Shown one piece after another: positions 45,934 through 58,857 of a stretch of DNA of 64,000 bases; positions within the stretch are counted from its first letter, which is position 1; every line of letters begins with the position of its first letter. The DNA comes from Citrus sinensis. Lineage: Eukaryota > Streptophyta > Magnoliopsida > Sapindales > Rutaceae. The translations under genes were made by a program, and so were the position numbers. The notes under the pieces were generated by a model that was given only the letters and a program-made list of their open reading frames with translations, searched no databases and was not told where the DNA came from. The stretch lies in NCBI RefSeq assembly GCF_022201045.2, contig NC_068557.1, forward strand, positions 4,898,001 to 4,962,000, written 5' to 3'.

Positions 45934-48741
45934 GGGCTCCCTTAGAAAAAATCCACCAGATACTTATACTAGTATCTATCAACTCGTATTTTTTATTTTA
46001 ATTATTTATATTTTTAATTTTAATAATAAATTTTTTTATTTTAATATTACTGATGTTTTATTTGAGTTTGATTGATTTTGTTTGCTTTCCTTTAATGACT
46101 TGAGCCTAATGATTGCTTCTTAAAGTTTGGTTTTTATTTGTTTAATTAATTGTTAATAATAGTTGTACAAATTTACGTGTTAACAGTATAAATGATACTT
46201 GCGTATTGATTATAAGATGGAGTAAGGCATTCATATTAATGATGATGATTTACCTACAACATAAATATTTTGTGTAAGATTAATATATTTTGTGTATTTG
46301 TTTTATGTTGAAATTTTAATTTCTTATGTACATTGATAAAATCTAGAATTGAGTATTGTATGCAGATTTTTTATTTATTTGTTATAAATTTATAGTTTGA
46401 ATTATAAAATTTAATTTTTATATGTACTACTAAGAGTACTTTTTTAACTTGTGGTTTTAGATGACAAAACCCGTAAAAAATCTACTACAGGTTGCATGTA
46501 GGTTTGGTAATTGTTAAAATCTGCAGCAAACAATTCTTTTTTTTAAAAAAATTAAAAATTCATTGTGGATTGTGAGTGAGTTTGGTAATTTAAATCTACT
46601 ATAGATGCTAATGGATTTCCCAAATTTAGATTTTGGGTGTGTTCGAGATTGAAGTTGGCAATTACAGCTTAAAAGTTACAGTACTAAAATATTTGGTAAA
46701 CACTAACTGCTGTAACTTGAAAGTTTTGTTGATATGATTTTTCACTTGTATGATAGAAAATCTATTATATATTTAATACTTTTGTCAAAATTATTATTTA
46801 AAATTTATATTTACTACATATTATTAACTTTTATTTTACAGTTAAAGTTTTTTTAATTCATAATAACTGTAATTTAAAAGTTATAACACTTCAATCGCAA
46901 ACAATATCTTAGTTACTCGAATGCTTGCAGCTTTTTTCTTTATTGTGTTATGCATATAATATATCTGATTTCATTTTATTTAACAAACCACTTATCTCAT
47001 TAGATGCTAGTGGAATTCCTAAATTTAGATTTAATCAGCTCGTCGAATTTTGCTTTTTGCTAATGTTTGAGAATTTTTTTTATTTAATTGTGTTATGCAT
47101 ATATTATATCTAATTTCTTTTCATCCAATAAAATGTTCTTGTAAAAAAAAAGGAAGGAGGTACTTATCAATGCAATTAAATGAGTTGGTATGAACACGTG
47201 AGACTCTGTGGACTGTGAAAACAACATTAAAATGTTTGGAACTTGGACGAGAATGGTCTCATAAATGATTCAAGTTTTTCAAGATAAAGATACAAAATTT
47301 CGAAAGAAAATTAAACATTTAATTGCACAACAACCCTAATTTCTTGCAGTGATTTAATTGGTAATTCTATCAAGAAAATATCAATCCTTGATTGGCTGAG
47401 AAATATTGCCTTTTAATTTGGCATTTATTGGCCCTCCCAAATTCAAATTATAACTTTTGACAAATAAAACAAACTAAACAAGGAAACAAATAAATAAATT
47501 AGCTTTGTCGGATGACTTGTGTGGTGCGCAAGTTGTCACCACCTTATTTGAACAACGATGAAATCAGAGCATGTGATGTGAGAAGCATGTACCCAAAGCC
47601 ATAGCTTTCTCCTTGATTCTTTTGCCTCCGGGATCTGATATTTATAATGAACTCGTGTACACGTGAAGCCATCGCCAATTTTTCAGAATTTTGAATTCAA
47701 ATAGACGGTCGAGATTCGAGATGACCCCAAGTAATGAACTTTTTAATCATAAGCTTTTACCAAATCGTCTCTTAAGAGAACGCTTTTGTTATAAAGAATT
47801 AAAGAATGTCGGCAATTATTAATATAATCTAAACATAAACTGGTCCCTGAATGGACCGTTCCTGATTCTTCAAGTCATGATCATCATAATAAAAAAATGT
47901 AAATGATCTTTCTCTTCAACGGCCCCGATTTGCCAGCTAAGTTATTGATTCTGTACTTTATAAAAAGGGTGTGAGTGTCTATGGTGTATCACTGTACCGT
48001 ACATCTATTCAAATTTTTTGTTGTTAATAATAATATTTTCGTTAATGGTGATAATTTCTCTGTTTTATATATAATTTATATTTTTATCATGTATGTTACA
48101 AAAGGGCATGTTACGCATAACAATAGCATAGTAACTATTAATTTTACGAACAGTGAAAATTTTATTACGAACTTCTTAAAGCATTATTGTTTAATTATTT
48201 ACTACTTAAGTATCGTGATTTATTAAAGTATACAAATTATAAGTAATAAATGAAAAAAAAAATACTCCAAAAGCACTTAAAATTTTTTATTTGAATATAC
48301 AATACAGCTGATGCACCTTAACAAGACCCAGAATGAGAACCAATTTCCACGATCATACAAAAAAATTCCACAGGTAGAATTTAAAAGATTGATGGAAAAA
48401 AAGTATTAAGAGCCACGAATTTCCCCAACTACGCTGAATAAACTACGCCGTGAAATAAGGTATATAAATAGTTGAGGCCCACTGACTAAAAATGCTCATC
48501 GCATGGATGTAAATTTGCTGGTACACATTGTAGGGCTCCACGTGTCTCAATCATACGGCAAGCGTTTCCACCATTTACTTTAACGTATGTATACAAAAAG
48601 CCATAGACTTTCTTGACACCAATTTTCTGTCTCCCTCACAATTTAAGGACATAGCCACAGAAAATCTTGCATCCCAATTATTCTTCTAAATTCATTTTTT
48701 TTTTCAATTACTTGCTCTCGGTTACAGTAAAAGGGAAAAAA
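45934..48741. other. Gene-poor intergenic region, part 3, and promoter of TBL copy 1
   Basis: AT-rich, with one MITE at about 46635-46908. The last few hundred bases before 48742 should be the TBL promoter. No other gene seen. Confidence 0.45.
46635..46908. mobile_element. Probable MITE with diverged inverted ends
   Basis: The left end, GGGTGTGTTCGAGATTGAAG, and the reverse complement of the right end, GATATTGTTTGCGATTGAAG, align, as do the following ATTACAGCTTAAAAGTTACA and TATAACTTTTAAATTACAGT words (partly rearranged). The interior is AT-rich and contains TTTGGTAAAC. It looks like a diverged hAT-type MITE. Confidence 0.5.
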
Positions 48742-51407
48742 ATGAAGTCGTCTTCATCTTCTTCTCTATCTCAAGATAAATTTTATATTAATGCCCATGG
48801 TGGCATGGGAAGGCTGGGTTCTTTCTTGTTTTATTCTCTAGCTTTAACAACCGTTTTCAGTTTCTTCTTACTATTCTCTCCAAGCTCTGTAAAGATTTTG
48901 CCTAAAAGTAGTGTCCATTATGATCAAGGGAGAGGTTTGTGTTTTGATTCTTTAATCTTTATTTTCAGGGGCCGCGTCCGCATACATGCATACGTATATG
49001 ATATTGAGGCGTTGATGTTAATAATGAATTATTTGTTAACTGGTTAATGGGTTTAATTTGTAGAGAAAATTGACGTTGAGGAGTGTGACTTGTTCAAGGG
49101 GCGTTGGGTTCCAGATTTTAGAGGGTCACAGTACACGAATTGGAGCTGTCCAACAATTCCGGTATCAAAGAATTGTTTCAGGCATGGGAGGAAAGACACT
49201 GACTTTCTGAATTGGAGATGGAAACCTCACAATTGTGACCTCCCAAGGTTTGATGCCAAGCAATTTCTCGCCTTTGTTCGTGGCAAAAAACTTGCTTTCA
49301 TTGGCGACTCTGTTGCTCGAAACCACATGGAATCCCTTCTCTGTCTCCTATCACAGGTAACTTTTAATTCCTTTTTTATTTTTTTTCATATTTATTTTAG
49401 TCACCAGTTATATATATATATATAACACCTTTTTATGCAGTGCCAGCAAATATAATTTTAATTAATTCAAAGTTTTTTGGTTCAGTTTTCTTGTGGTGAT
49501 TGATTACCTTTGATAACTTAATGTAATGCATGGAATCCAACGCATGAAGTTGTGTCGTTTTAAGTTAACAGTAAATGTAGGTTAGCCCCGGCGCATAATG
49601 TAAACTGTAAAAATAATTAATAATGAGATGAAAGTAAAAAAAAATTATGGGCAATTTATGAGGTGGTGGTTTGATTTGATATGGAGATATTGATATCCTT
49701 TGCTTGTATTGCTTGCCTTCTAAAATGCTTTCTGGAAAAGTAAACTTATAATGTGATAGTTTTAAGTATGCTTCGCATGCACCAGCTAAAGATTTGATTC
49801 TTATTAATTGCACAAACAAAAATAGGCTCCATAATGAATTTGGAATCTGTGGGTACTTCTCCATTTCCATGAAGTAATCTATTGTAATCTTTTGTGAATA
49901 TGAATCAAACTACACTTTCGTGTGGTAATTATGGTGTTATATCAATAAGAAAAGCTGAAGACAGGTGTTATATATACATTATAATTACAATATTTTAGAT
50001 TTTGAATGCAATGACAAGAAATTTGAGGTCCATGTGGCCTAAAAATGAAAATTTGTAAAAAATAAGATGATAGAAGTGATAAGTGTTTTTTCCAATATTA
50101 AGTTTCCATAAAATTTTGTAGCTTAGCTCATGTTTTCTTTGAGTGGGTCATTTGATAATATATTTTAATAAACACCGCCCATAAAATAAAAATGATGAAA
50201 TAATAAAGTCAACTATTGAGCAATGACTCAATTTGTATCCTAAGTTTGTATGCTTATTGTCATTATTGTATAGAATTAGTGAAAAGGTAGGATAGTGTCA
50301 CATAATTACTTCTTTTTTTTTTTAAATCAAGGGAAAATTTTATACATCTCTAATGTTTCTCATTTTTATTCCTTTTCTTTTTTTTTAAAAAAAATACCTT
50401 AATACACAGCTGACTTACAATTTTAATAATCAAATTTTTACAGTTAAAGGTTAAATGTGACTTTTCAATGTTGGAAATTAACCAAACTTAGTTTTTGAAA
50501 GACATTGTCCCATTGAGAGTTCAGAGTGAGAAAATAATAGTAAAATAACTGTGGAAGCCTTTTTTTTTTTAAAGAATTTATTTCGTATAATTATGCATTT
50601 TTTTTTACCAGCTGACATATTTTGTAGGAAGAAGTTCCAATTGATGCTTACAAAGATTCTGAAGACCGGCATCGGATATGGTATTTTGCTGATCATGACT
50701 TCACACTCTCAATTCTCTGGTCCAAATTCCTCGTTCTTGGTGAGGAGAGAGTGATCAATGGTTCATCATCGGGCATTTACGATTTGTACCTTGACAAGGT
50801 TGATGATAGATGGGCAAGTGACCTCCCCTACGTTGACTATGCAATCATCTCAACCGCACATTGGTTCTTTCGGCCAATTCACGTACATGATGGTGGCAAA
50901 GTCATCGGATGCGTATTCTGCAATGAACCAAATGTCCGACCAATGGATCCTCTCGATGCCATTGGATTGGCATTCCGTGCAATACTCAGATACATCAACC
51001 AATGCAAGCAATGCAATAAGAGGAAGATGCTGGCATTGTTTAGAACATTTTCACCAGCTCATTTTGAGCACGGCGCTTGGGACACTGGAGGAAGCTGCAA
51101 CAGAACATCCCCCTTCAGTGAAAAAGATATAGATTATTTGGGAGATTTTAGGTGGAAATTGAGAAACGTTCAGGAAAGAGAAATTGAAAGAGCCAGAGAG
51201 GAGGCTGCAGATGGTAACAAGATGTTTGGAGTTTTGGATGTGACCATGGCTATGCTAATGAGACCGGATGGGCATCCTGGTGCTTTTTGGGATAACAAAT
51301 ACATGAAGGGCTACAATGACTGTGTTCATTGGTGTTTACCAGGGCCTATTGATGTGTGGAATGATTTGTTGATACAAGTTCTTACAAAAGTGGGGGCTGG
51401 TGGCTAA
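48742..51407 (+). CDS. TBL-family polysaccharide O-acetyltransferase, copy 1 (TBL19-22/AXY4 group)
   Basis: Three exons, 48742-48934, 49064-49356 and 50628-51407, encode 421 residues. An N-terminal membrane helix (about 24-46) anchors it in the Golgi. The TBL domain opens with CDLFKGRWVPD, the DUF231 part follows, and both catalytic motifs are present: GDS at 145-147 and DxxH at 393-396 (DCVHWCLPGPID). These residues form the Ser-His-Asp triad that moves acetyl groups onto wall polymers. Members of the AXY4/TBL27, AXY4L/TBL22 and TBL19-21 group acetylate xyloglucan; the group assignment here rests on general likeness and on synteny with CSLC4. The start is the first ATG; the reading frame is open upstream but has no ATG. 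Confidence 0.9.
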
Positions 51408-52968
51408 TCAAGGATTCAGGGTTAGGATAGTTTCCGATGCCATATGTGGTACATAATATATGTTTTAGTTTTACACACATTAAATTCCATTCAACTGGCT
51501 GTTTTTCCCCCTGGAATTGATACCTATTCGTCTATACCCATATTTTATTTTTTGGGGTAAAAGCTCGTTTAATCTTTATATTTTTAAATTAGTGTTCGTA
51601 TAGTTTTTATATTTTTAAAAATGGCTCAAAATATTCTTGTAATTAAACTATTGACACCTCTACTGTTTGCATTGCTTTTACAGTATTATTTTCTTATAAT
51701 AATAATTTTTTATATATTAATAAAAACATACCAACTTAATCTCAAAAATAAAATAAAAATAAAAATAACATATATTAATTTTTGTGCAAGTTCATTTATG
51801 TTAAAAAAATTAATATTGTAAAAAAATGAAATTAATAATTTTTTGGACATTAATAAAAAATATCTTAACTCCTCATTAGAGTATTCCATAAAGGTTAATA
51901 TAAATTCTTTTTGTTATTATTTTATTTTTCGGGATTAAATTGATAATTTAATTTTTTTTATTAATGTCTCAAAAAAATTATTATAAGAGTATAATATTAT
52001 AAAAGTAAGGTAAAATGAACAAAAAGTAACAATAGAAATGTTTTAAGGTGTTTTTAAAAATACAGGAACTAAACAAATACTGACCTTAAAATATAGGGAC
52101 TAAATGAGTTTCTATCCCTATTTTCGCTAGTAAATCAATAATAACACATGTCAACATCAACAGAGAACTAAAATAGTTTTGGTGCATGCTTCTTTTTACT
52201 CTGCTTAATATAATTGTCCAATTTGTCGAAATTAGCTAATAATTGTATTAAAAGGTAAAAAATGACTAACAAGATATTTCTATGAAGGGTGCGAATATAA
52301 GGCCATATTCGGCTCAAACACAATATTTAGGGCAATGCCAAAAACTCCAAGTCCAAATTAGAATAACGCCTAACATTCTAACAATAAGAAAGATTGACTA
52401 CATTCCTTGTAAATTTTCCAACATTAAAAGAAGAATAAATAGATATACACTAAGATATAAAGAAGTATATGAGATATTTTACCGGACTGGTCTAGTCCAC
52501 CCACCTCAGTTATTCTAGGTGAAAACCACATTTCAATTGGAAAAAGAAAAAGATTGCAGTCCCACCATAACAACACGATAATATCATTAAATCTGGACAA
52601 TGAAACTTGAATCCAAGACTCAACCACATACCAATATAGGAGAACTGATTTAGGTTAGTCCCAGTAATTACTACTCTTTGGACTTATGATTGTAAGGAGA
52701 CAGTATTAAAATAAAATTCTTCAATAGATGTTAAACATAATTACTACTCTTACGGGAAATTTCCAAACAAAGATTATATTGCGCCGAGGAATTAGCTTAA
52801 CTACCGAAGGCCCTCCAAAGAATTGCATGGCATAGCACACTTGCTGTGGCTGTTTCATTAGCTCTAAAAAGTTTGTCTAAAATTAAAAGGAAGAGATTAG
52901 AGAGATTCTCCATTGTTTTTTATTTCTTTTGTCTATTGGTTTGCATGGTGGCCACATCCACATTCAAA
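51408..52968. other. Space between the two TBL genes
   Basis: AT-rich 3' flank, then the promoter of TBL copy 2, with a dispersed repeat at 52487-52546. No gene seen. Confidence 0.5.
52487..52546 (+). repeat. Dispersed repeat, copy 2
   Basis: TGGTCTAGTCCACCCACCTC, then AGTTATTCTAGGTGAAAACC, matches the copy at 23540-23596 at most positions and keeps the CACCT/AGGTG hairpin. Confidence 0.6.
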
Positions 52969-54629
52969 ATGAAGGCTCCTAACGTTCTCGATAGACTTGA
53001 TCCTTTCCATGGCGGCAAAAAGGAAAGGGAGAGATGTCTCAGCACTGGGAGATTAGCTCCATTCTTGTTGCCTTGTCTATGTTTAACCACAATTCTCAGC
53101 CTCTTCCTTTACTTTCCAAACCCTTTTGAGGCCGTTTCCAAACGAGAAATTCAACAAAAGGGTGCCCCCATTGTCAAACCACCCGAAGGTAATTAATAAT
53201 GGTGTTTAGGTCCGAATGTCGGGATTTTACAAAATTCAAATTTAAATAATTAGAATTTTGAATTTGTACAGCAGTGTAAAATAATTGTAGGGTATAATCT
53301 TGTGCAACTCTGATCCAAGTTCAAATTCAAATTTTATAAAATTTGGGCATTCGAACCTCAGCATGACTCAACATTTACTACGCATGAAGATTAGTAAATT
53401 GTAACGTGAGTACTAGACGGTACAATTTTGAATTATGCATGAATGATTTTGTTCTGTAGGAAATGCGATTTTGAATTGTAACTTGTACGAGGGTCGCTGG
53501 ATACAATACCGCAGAGATTTTAATTATAAGAATTCAAGCTGTATTCCCGAAGCAAGAAATTGCATCTTGCATGGGAGGACGGATAGAGATTTTCTGAACT
53601 GGAGGTGGAAACCTTATGCTTGTAATCTTCCGAAGTTCGATCCCAAGATTTTTCTGGATATGGTTCGAGGAAACAAAATGGCATTTATCGGCGACTCCGT
53701 TAGCATGAATCAAGTGGAATCGCTCGTGTGTTTATTGTCTAAGGTAATAAGATGACAAACCCCTGTCCATATATATTTTCCTGAACCTCAACTTACCTGG
53801 CAACTGCAGATGTAAAATAACTCTTTATTCAAGTTATTCCATTTTAGTTCTTCAGGAGGAAGTTCCGAAATTTGTTTACAAGGATTCAGCAGAACAGAAC
53901 CGGATATGGCACTTCCCTGAACATGACTTCATCCTCATGAATCTCTGGTCCAGATTCCTTGTAGCTGCAGAGCAGAGAATGATCAATGGTTCGTTATCCG
54001 CTGCTTATAATTTGCAAATTGACAAGGTTGACGAAGATTGGACCGCAAACCTTCAAACAATTGACTATGTTGTCATCTCTAATGGGCTTTGGTTCTTCCG
54101 ACAGATTTACCTGTACAAAGGCGACACAGTAGTTGGATGTGTAGACTGTGAGGAACCAAATGTCACCAAAGTCAGCCCTAGCGGTGCCATTCAAATGGCC
54201 CTCCGAACAGCACTCGTCTACATCAATGGCTGTAAAGAGTGCAGGGGCATAGTGACAGTGGTAAGGACATTTTCACCGACTCATTTTGAGCATGGGAGTT
54301 GGGATACCGGCGGAATCTGCAATAGGACAAAACCTAGTGATGAAAGACAGATTATCTGGGTAGGAGAACCCTGGAACATAAGGAAAATTCAAGTAGAAGA
54401 GACTGAAAGAATGGGGAAGGAAGGCAAAGAGCAGGGTAAAAGCTTCGTAGCAATGGATGTAACAAAAGCAATGCTGATGAGGCCTGATGGGCATCCTGGA
54501 GACTACTGGGGAAACCTTCGGAACAAAGATTTTAGAGACTGTCTTCATTGGTGCTTGCCAGGTCCCATCGATACATGGAATGAATTTTTTATGGCGATTC
54601 TGGAAATTGAGACTGGTCTAGTTGCTTAA
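52969..54629 (+). CDS. TBL-family polysaccharide O-acetyltransferase, copy 2
   Basis: Three exons, 52969-53188, 53460-53743 and 53856-54629, encode 425 residues. The exon borders match TBL copy 1, so the two arose by tandem duplication. A membrane helix lies at about 30-50. GDS is at 151-153 and DxxH at 396-399 (DCLHWCLPGPID); the TBL motif NCNLYEGRW opens the domain. The start chosen aligns with copy 1; an in-frame ATG at 52945 is the alternative and would add eight residues. The introns are much shorter than in copy 1. Divergence between the copies is considerable, so the duplication is old and the products may differ in acceptor. Confidence 0.88.
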
Positions 54630-56824
54630 AAAGCTAATGTAATTAGAAAAGAACAGTGCATGTACAAAGTGTCATCAATAGCCTCCATAACGTACATATA
54701 TCATCCTTGTCGAAAGATGGAATGATACTAAATAGTTTAAAAATATTACTTAAATGTAGAATCTTTTGATTGTCTATAATCAGTAATTTATATGTAATTG
54801 TCAAAAGAAATGCCCATTGATTTCTGAGCAATTTAAGTAACTGAGCAATTGAAGTAATAGAGCAACACCAAGGCTCATCCTTCAGATTTATGGTTACCGC
54901 TATGATCTACATTGGTCATTCGCTTTTTTAACATGGTGAGAAACATGATGCAAAGTCTAACTTTTTGAGCAAAGCTTCTAGCAAAATAATAGTAAGAACA
55001 AGCAGCCGAGAACAGCCGTTTCAGGTTGATGTCTCTTAACTTACATCATAGGAATGGGAAATGACACATCACTACGAAACAGAAACAAACAAACAACAAA
55101 AGAATAAAACAATTTTTGTTCTGGTTAAAAAGAAAAAATAAATAAAAATCTATAACAGCTACAATCTGCTTGCTGATATAGACCAAGACTACCTTTTTTT
55201 TCCCGCTCTCTCCCACAAGGCTTGCCTAACAAATGGGCAAATAAAGTTTCTTGCAACAACAAACCCATGCCTGGACATATGATAGCATCTTAGGTGACAG
55301 TCTGACAACTTTGAACTAGAATTTCATTTGAATACCATATTAATCTAGTAAAGCAGATCAATTCACAATTTACATTATCCGGCCATCAAAAAATCTAGTC
55401 TTGAGAAATCTGTGATAAGCTACCAAACAAAGATACCTTGCTGCGAGGCTACACATCCTACATCTAAATTTCAACTCAGATTTCACTAAACAGTGAAGCC
55501 AAAGCTAAGAAAGGCTCTTCAGTAAATGAAAAAACTAATATCCCTAGCAAATAATTCTAGGATGACATGTTCTAGAAACTGTAAAATATAACACAGATCT
55601 ATATTTGCCAAATTAAAAAAGTGAAAGATATTTCTTCCTTCTTTTGTTTGTTACCGCTAGGCCAAGACTCACAAATTACATTCTTGAGAAAAAAAAGAAG
55701 TTAGATTAATAATAAGCATGATTCATAGCAAAGCAGCTCAAGGTGCTTCTTCGGTTGGATTATGCACAAGCATGACAGCGAAACTTAACTTCTTTCTTAT
55801 AAAGCAGCAAATTGCTCATCATACTAAGTTTAATGGACCTAAATTCTTTGCTGATGACATTAATCAAATTCTCACACTATATTAAGTCAGAGCAAAACAG
55901 TGCATAAAATGCAACTTGAAGTAAACCACAATTACATATAGAGTACACATTGGAAACCTACAAAAACATATTCGATTTCTTTATGGTAAACTAGAAATTA
56001 TGGATGAAATATTCTGATAACTCCTAGTTTAAAGACGAACCAAAAGATGCGCCAGCAGAGGTCATTCCATGCAATGAAGCAGTTAGTCAAATGTTGCTGG
56101 TTAAATTCTGTAGAATGGCAGTTACATGTAAGAATAAGTGGGTGTGGTTGTCACAACATCAATTTGGGTTCAAGAAAAGTAATGATCGATAGACAAATAC
56201 ATGTAAAACATCATGCACATGCCGAGAAGATGAAGTCAAAATGCATGAGTACAGCAATGTAGAGGTTTACCTGAATATGAGGAAGTGGGAATCTAGGAAA
56301 ATTTCTGAACATCACATTTACTAAGGGTTTAAGCAATGAATAAAGAATTAATGCCTGGAAAACAAGAATAAAAGAGTGACTGTGTGCTAAACACCAACCA
56401 TAAAACAGGTATCACGTAGTTCGGATGGTTTTATTGCTTTCTGGAATCAACTGACTAAGGATTGCATGAAGGAACACTAGGCATCATTTTCTACAAGAGC
56501 TCCCCAAACCAAATAAGAAAAGGATGGCCATGTCTGATTTCACTAAACGTCCAAAAATCATAGCAAATGGATTCTCCCACTAATGACTAACCATGGAAAT
56601 CAGATGAGCATGTAATAATATAGCTTTCAAAATGCCTAAAAACAATATAAGATAAACATAAGTCAAATTGCAACTACTTTTGAGAACCCATAAACTGCAA
56701 TTCTCCAACCAGGTGCTCTTGCTTCCATCATTCATATGAGTTGAAACCAAATAAGTAGGACATTCAACTTATATAGAACTACCAACATCAAATTAACATA
56801 TTATATAAGGCCGAATGAAATAAC
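54630..56824. other. Intergenic between TBL copy 2 and the 2H-phosphoesterase gene
   Basis: No gene recognised. The composition is less AT-rich than the 38-48 kb desert, and part of it may be untranslated 3' sequence of the minus-strand gene. Confidence 0.4.
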
Positions 56825-57376
56825 TCATGCTTCAGCATTGTTACCAAGCGCAAAAGAGAATAACTCACGCACAGGGGAATACTCCACCAACCCAATATCC
56901 ATTGCGTAGCCAGTGACAGGTAACTTCAATTCCCTCAAAACACAAAAGGCCTCAGCCATTCTTGTCTTGGGCACTTCCTGAGCAACAGGACAATAAGGAA
57001 TCCAATTTTCGGGACGAAACTCGTCGCCACACTCGATCCCTTCTCTTTTGAAAGCTTCGCAAAGCTGAGACTGGAACTGAAGTAGCGGAATTGAAGGCGT
57101 GGGTGCAAGAAACAAGACATTGTTGTCGTTGCAGAAGCTGCCGATTGTTGATAAACATAAGGGGAGTGGCTCTTGCTTTGAAGCATGAATCTTGATGATT
57201 GATTCAAGCTTCGCTGGCTCTATAGTGGGGCTCGAAAAGAGCGTTATGTGAGGACGTGATTCGATTTCAATGAGTTGAGTACTGATTTGGCGGCGGGCCA
57301 ACACGTTCCATGCTTTCAACACTTGGTTTTCTAAAGCTGGATCGAAATACAGCTCGATTGCATAACCTTGTGACAT
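56825..57376 (-). CDS. 2H-phosphoesterase / RNA ligase-cyclic phosphodiesterase family protein
   Basis: A single coding exon of 183 residues. MSQGYAIELYFDPALE starts at the first ATG of the frame. The 2H fold is marked by the first HxT motif in RPHITLFSS (about residues 42-50). At the place of the second HxT/S motif the sequence reads NWIPYCPVAQ, with Tyr where a His would be expected. The protein resembles a plant family annotated as RNA ligase/cyclic nucleotide phosphodiesterase (At3g28140-like, as I recall). Whether it is catalytically active, given the second motif, is unclear. It is divergent from the SNU13-like gene across 1.2 kb. Confidence 0.82.
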   Translation of the reverse strand: MSQGYAIELYFDPALENQVLKAWNVLARRQISTQLIEIESRPHITLFSSPTIEPAKLESIIKIHASKQEPLPLCLSTIGSFCNDNNVLFLAPTPSIPLLQFQSQLCEAFKREGIECGDEFRPENWIPYCPVAQEVPKTRMAEAFCVLRELKLPVTGYAMDIGLVEYSPVRELFSFALGNNAEA

Positions 57377-58551
57377 TTGAGGCAAATTTATGAGTACCCA
57401 AATGCCCAATTTGAGATCCAATAGTACCCAATTGAAAAAAAAAAGTGAAAATCAAAAGGTTAGACAAAGAACCAAATTGAGATAATGAGGAGGAGCTAAA
57501 GAAACGCAGAAGCTAAAATAGGGATCTGAGAATACCCAGAAATCGAAAATTGAGATCTGAGTAGTAGCGATGAAAAAATTAAGAGTGGAAATTGAAGTGA
57601 TGCGCAGGTGGTTTATTAATTAATAAATAATTTATAGAAATCAAAACAAAAAGAAAATATTGAGAAGGGAAACAAATGAGGATGTGAAAATTGCGAATAG
57701 CTATACCGACGGAGAATAAAAAGGAAAATATACACGAGTCTAGATAACATTTTTTAAAAAACATTCCTTTTAAAATGTGACATTATAATTTACATTCTCA
57801 ATTTTTTTAAAAAAATAATTATACATTTTAGTATTAATTAATATTGTATACATATTAAATAATTAATGATACATTAATAAATATCCCAACTAAAAATATT
57901 TAAATTTAACACCCATAACAATTTTTTTTTATTACATAATACTGGTGCTCATGCTATAATTTAGATTATTAAATTATTACTTAAATTAATTTATATCAAT
58001 TCTTAAATTTTTATGAAATAAGTTACTTCAATTCTTATAAAATATTATACAAATTTTTAACATTTTCTGCTATTCAATAAATATTTACTATACTCATATT
58101 TAATGAAATAATTTACATCACATCTTATAAAATATTATCTAAATTTTTAATTTTTATTAATTTTCAAGACATGTCTATCCAGCTGATCAAAGATTGAGTG
58201 GCCTACACCCACAACATTATTACGGCATATTTAAACTTAATACTCATAAACTAGAAGATAAGGGAGAACTGAAATTTTTTTCTTAACATAAGTAGCACTA
58301 ATAAAATGACAATATTAGTATACAACCATCCAAATGCAAATATAGAAATTAATTAATTAATTAACTGCCCGATTAAAATGTAGCAAAATAAATTATATTT
58401 TCATTTTTAAATAAAAATAAAATAAACAAACGTTTAGAGAGTTGCATGATAAATTGATAATTAATAAACCCCGGTTGCCAATTCAGTGCTCTGGTCGTTT
58501 TTCGTTCAAAACCCTAACCACCCTCTGCGGCTCTGCGTTATCTGCTCGAAA
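57377..58551. promoter_or_regulatory. Divergent promoter region between the 2H gene and the SNU13-like gene
   Basis: The two genes face away from each other over 1175 bp. A telo-box (AAACCCTAA, 58509-58517) lies 35 bp before the SNU13 ATG; telo-boxes are typical of ribosome-biogenesis and nucleolar protein genes. The rest is AT-rich. Confidence 0.5.
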
Positions 58552-58821
58552 ATGGTATCTTCTTCTCCCGCAAATTCTTAAAGATTCATTTTTTTTTCCT
58601 GAAGTAATTTTTGCCAATTTGTTTTTTGTTTTATTTTTAATTGAATTTGCAGAGCGGAGAATCCGTAAACTCGAAGGCGTACCCATTGGCAGATTCACAT
58701 CTGACAATTACATTAATGGATCTTGTTCAACAAGCTGCCAACTACAAGCTCCTCAAAAAGGGCGCCAATGAAGGTTTGCTTTTCACTTATTTAATAAATA
58801 TATATTTGTGTTCTTTGAACC

Positions 58822-58857
<36 letters not shown>

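Noticed and set aside
48667-48741. Upstream extension of TBL copy 1
   Set aside because: The frame is open but has no ATG; the first ATG is 48742.
52846-52968. Upstream extension of TBL copy 2
   Set aside because: The frame opens without an ATG until 52945; alignment with copy 1 favours 52969, though 52945 remains possible.
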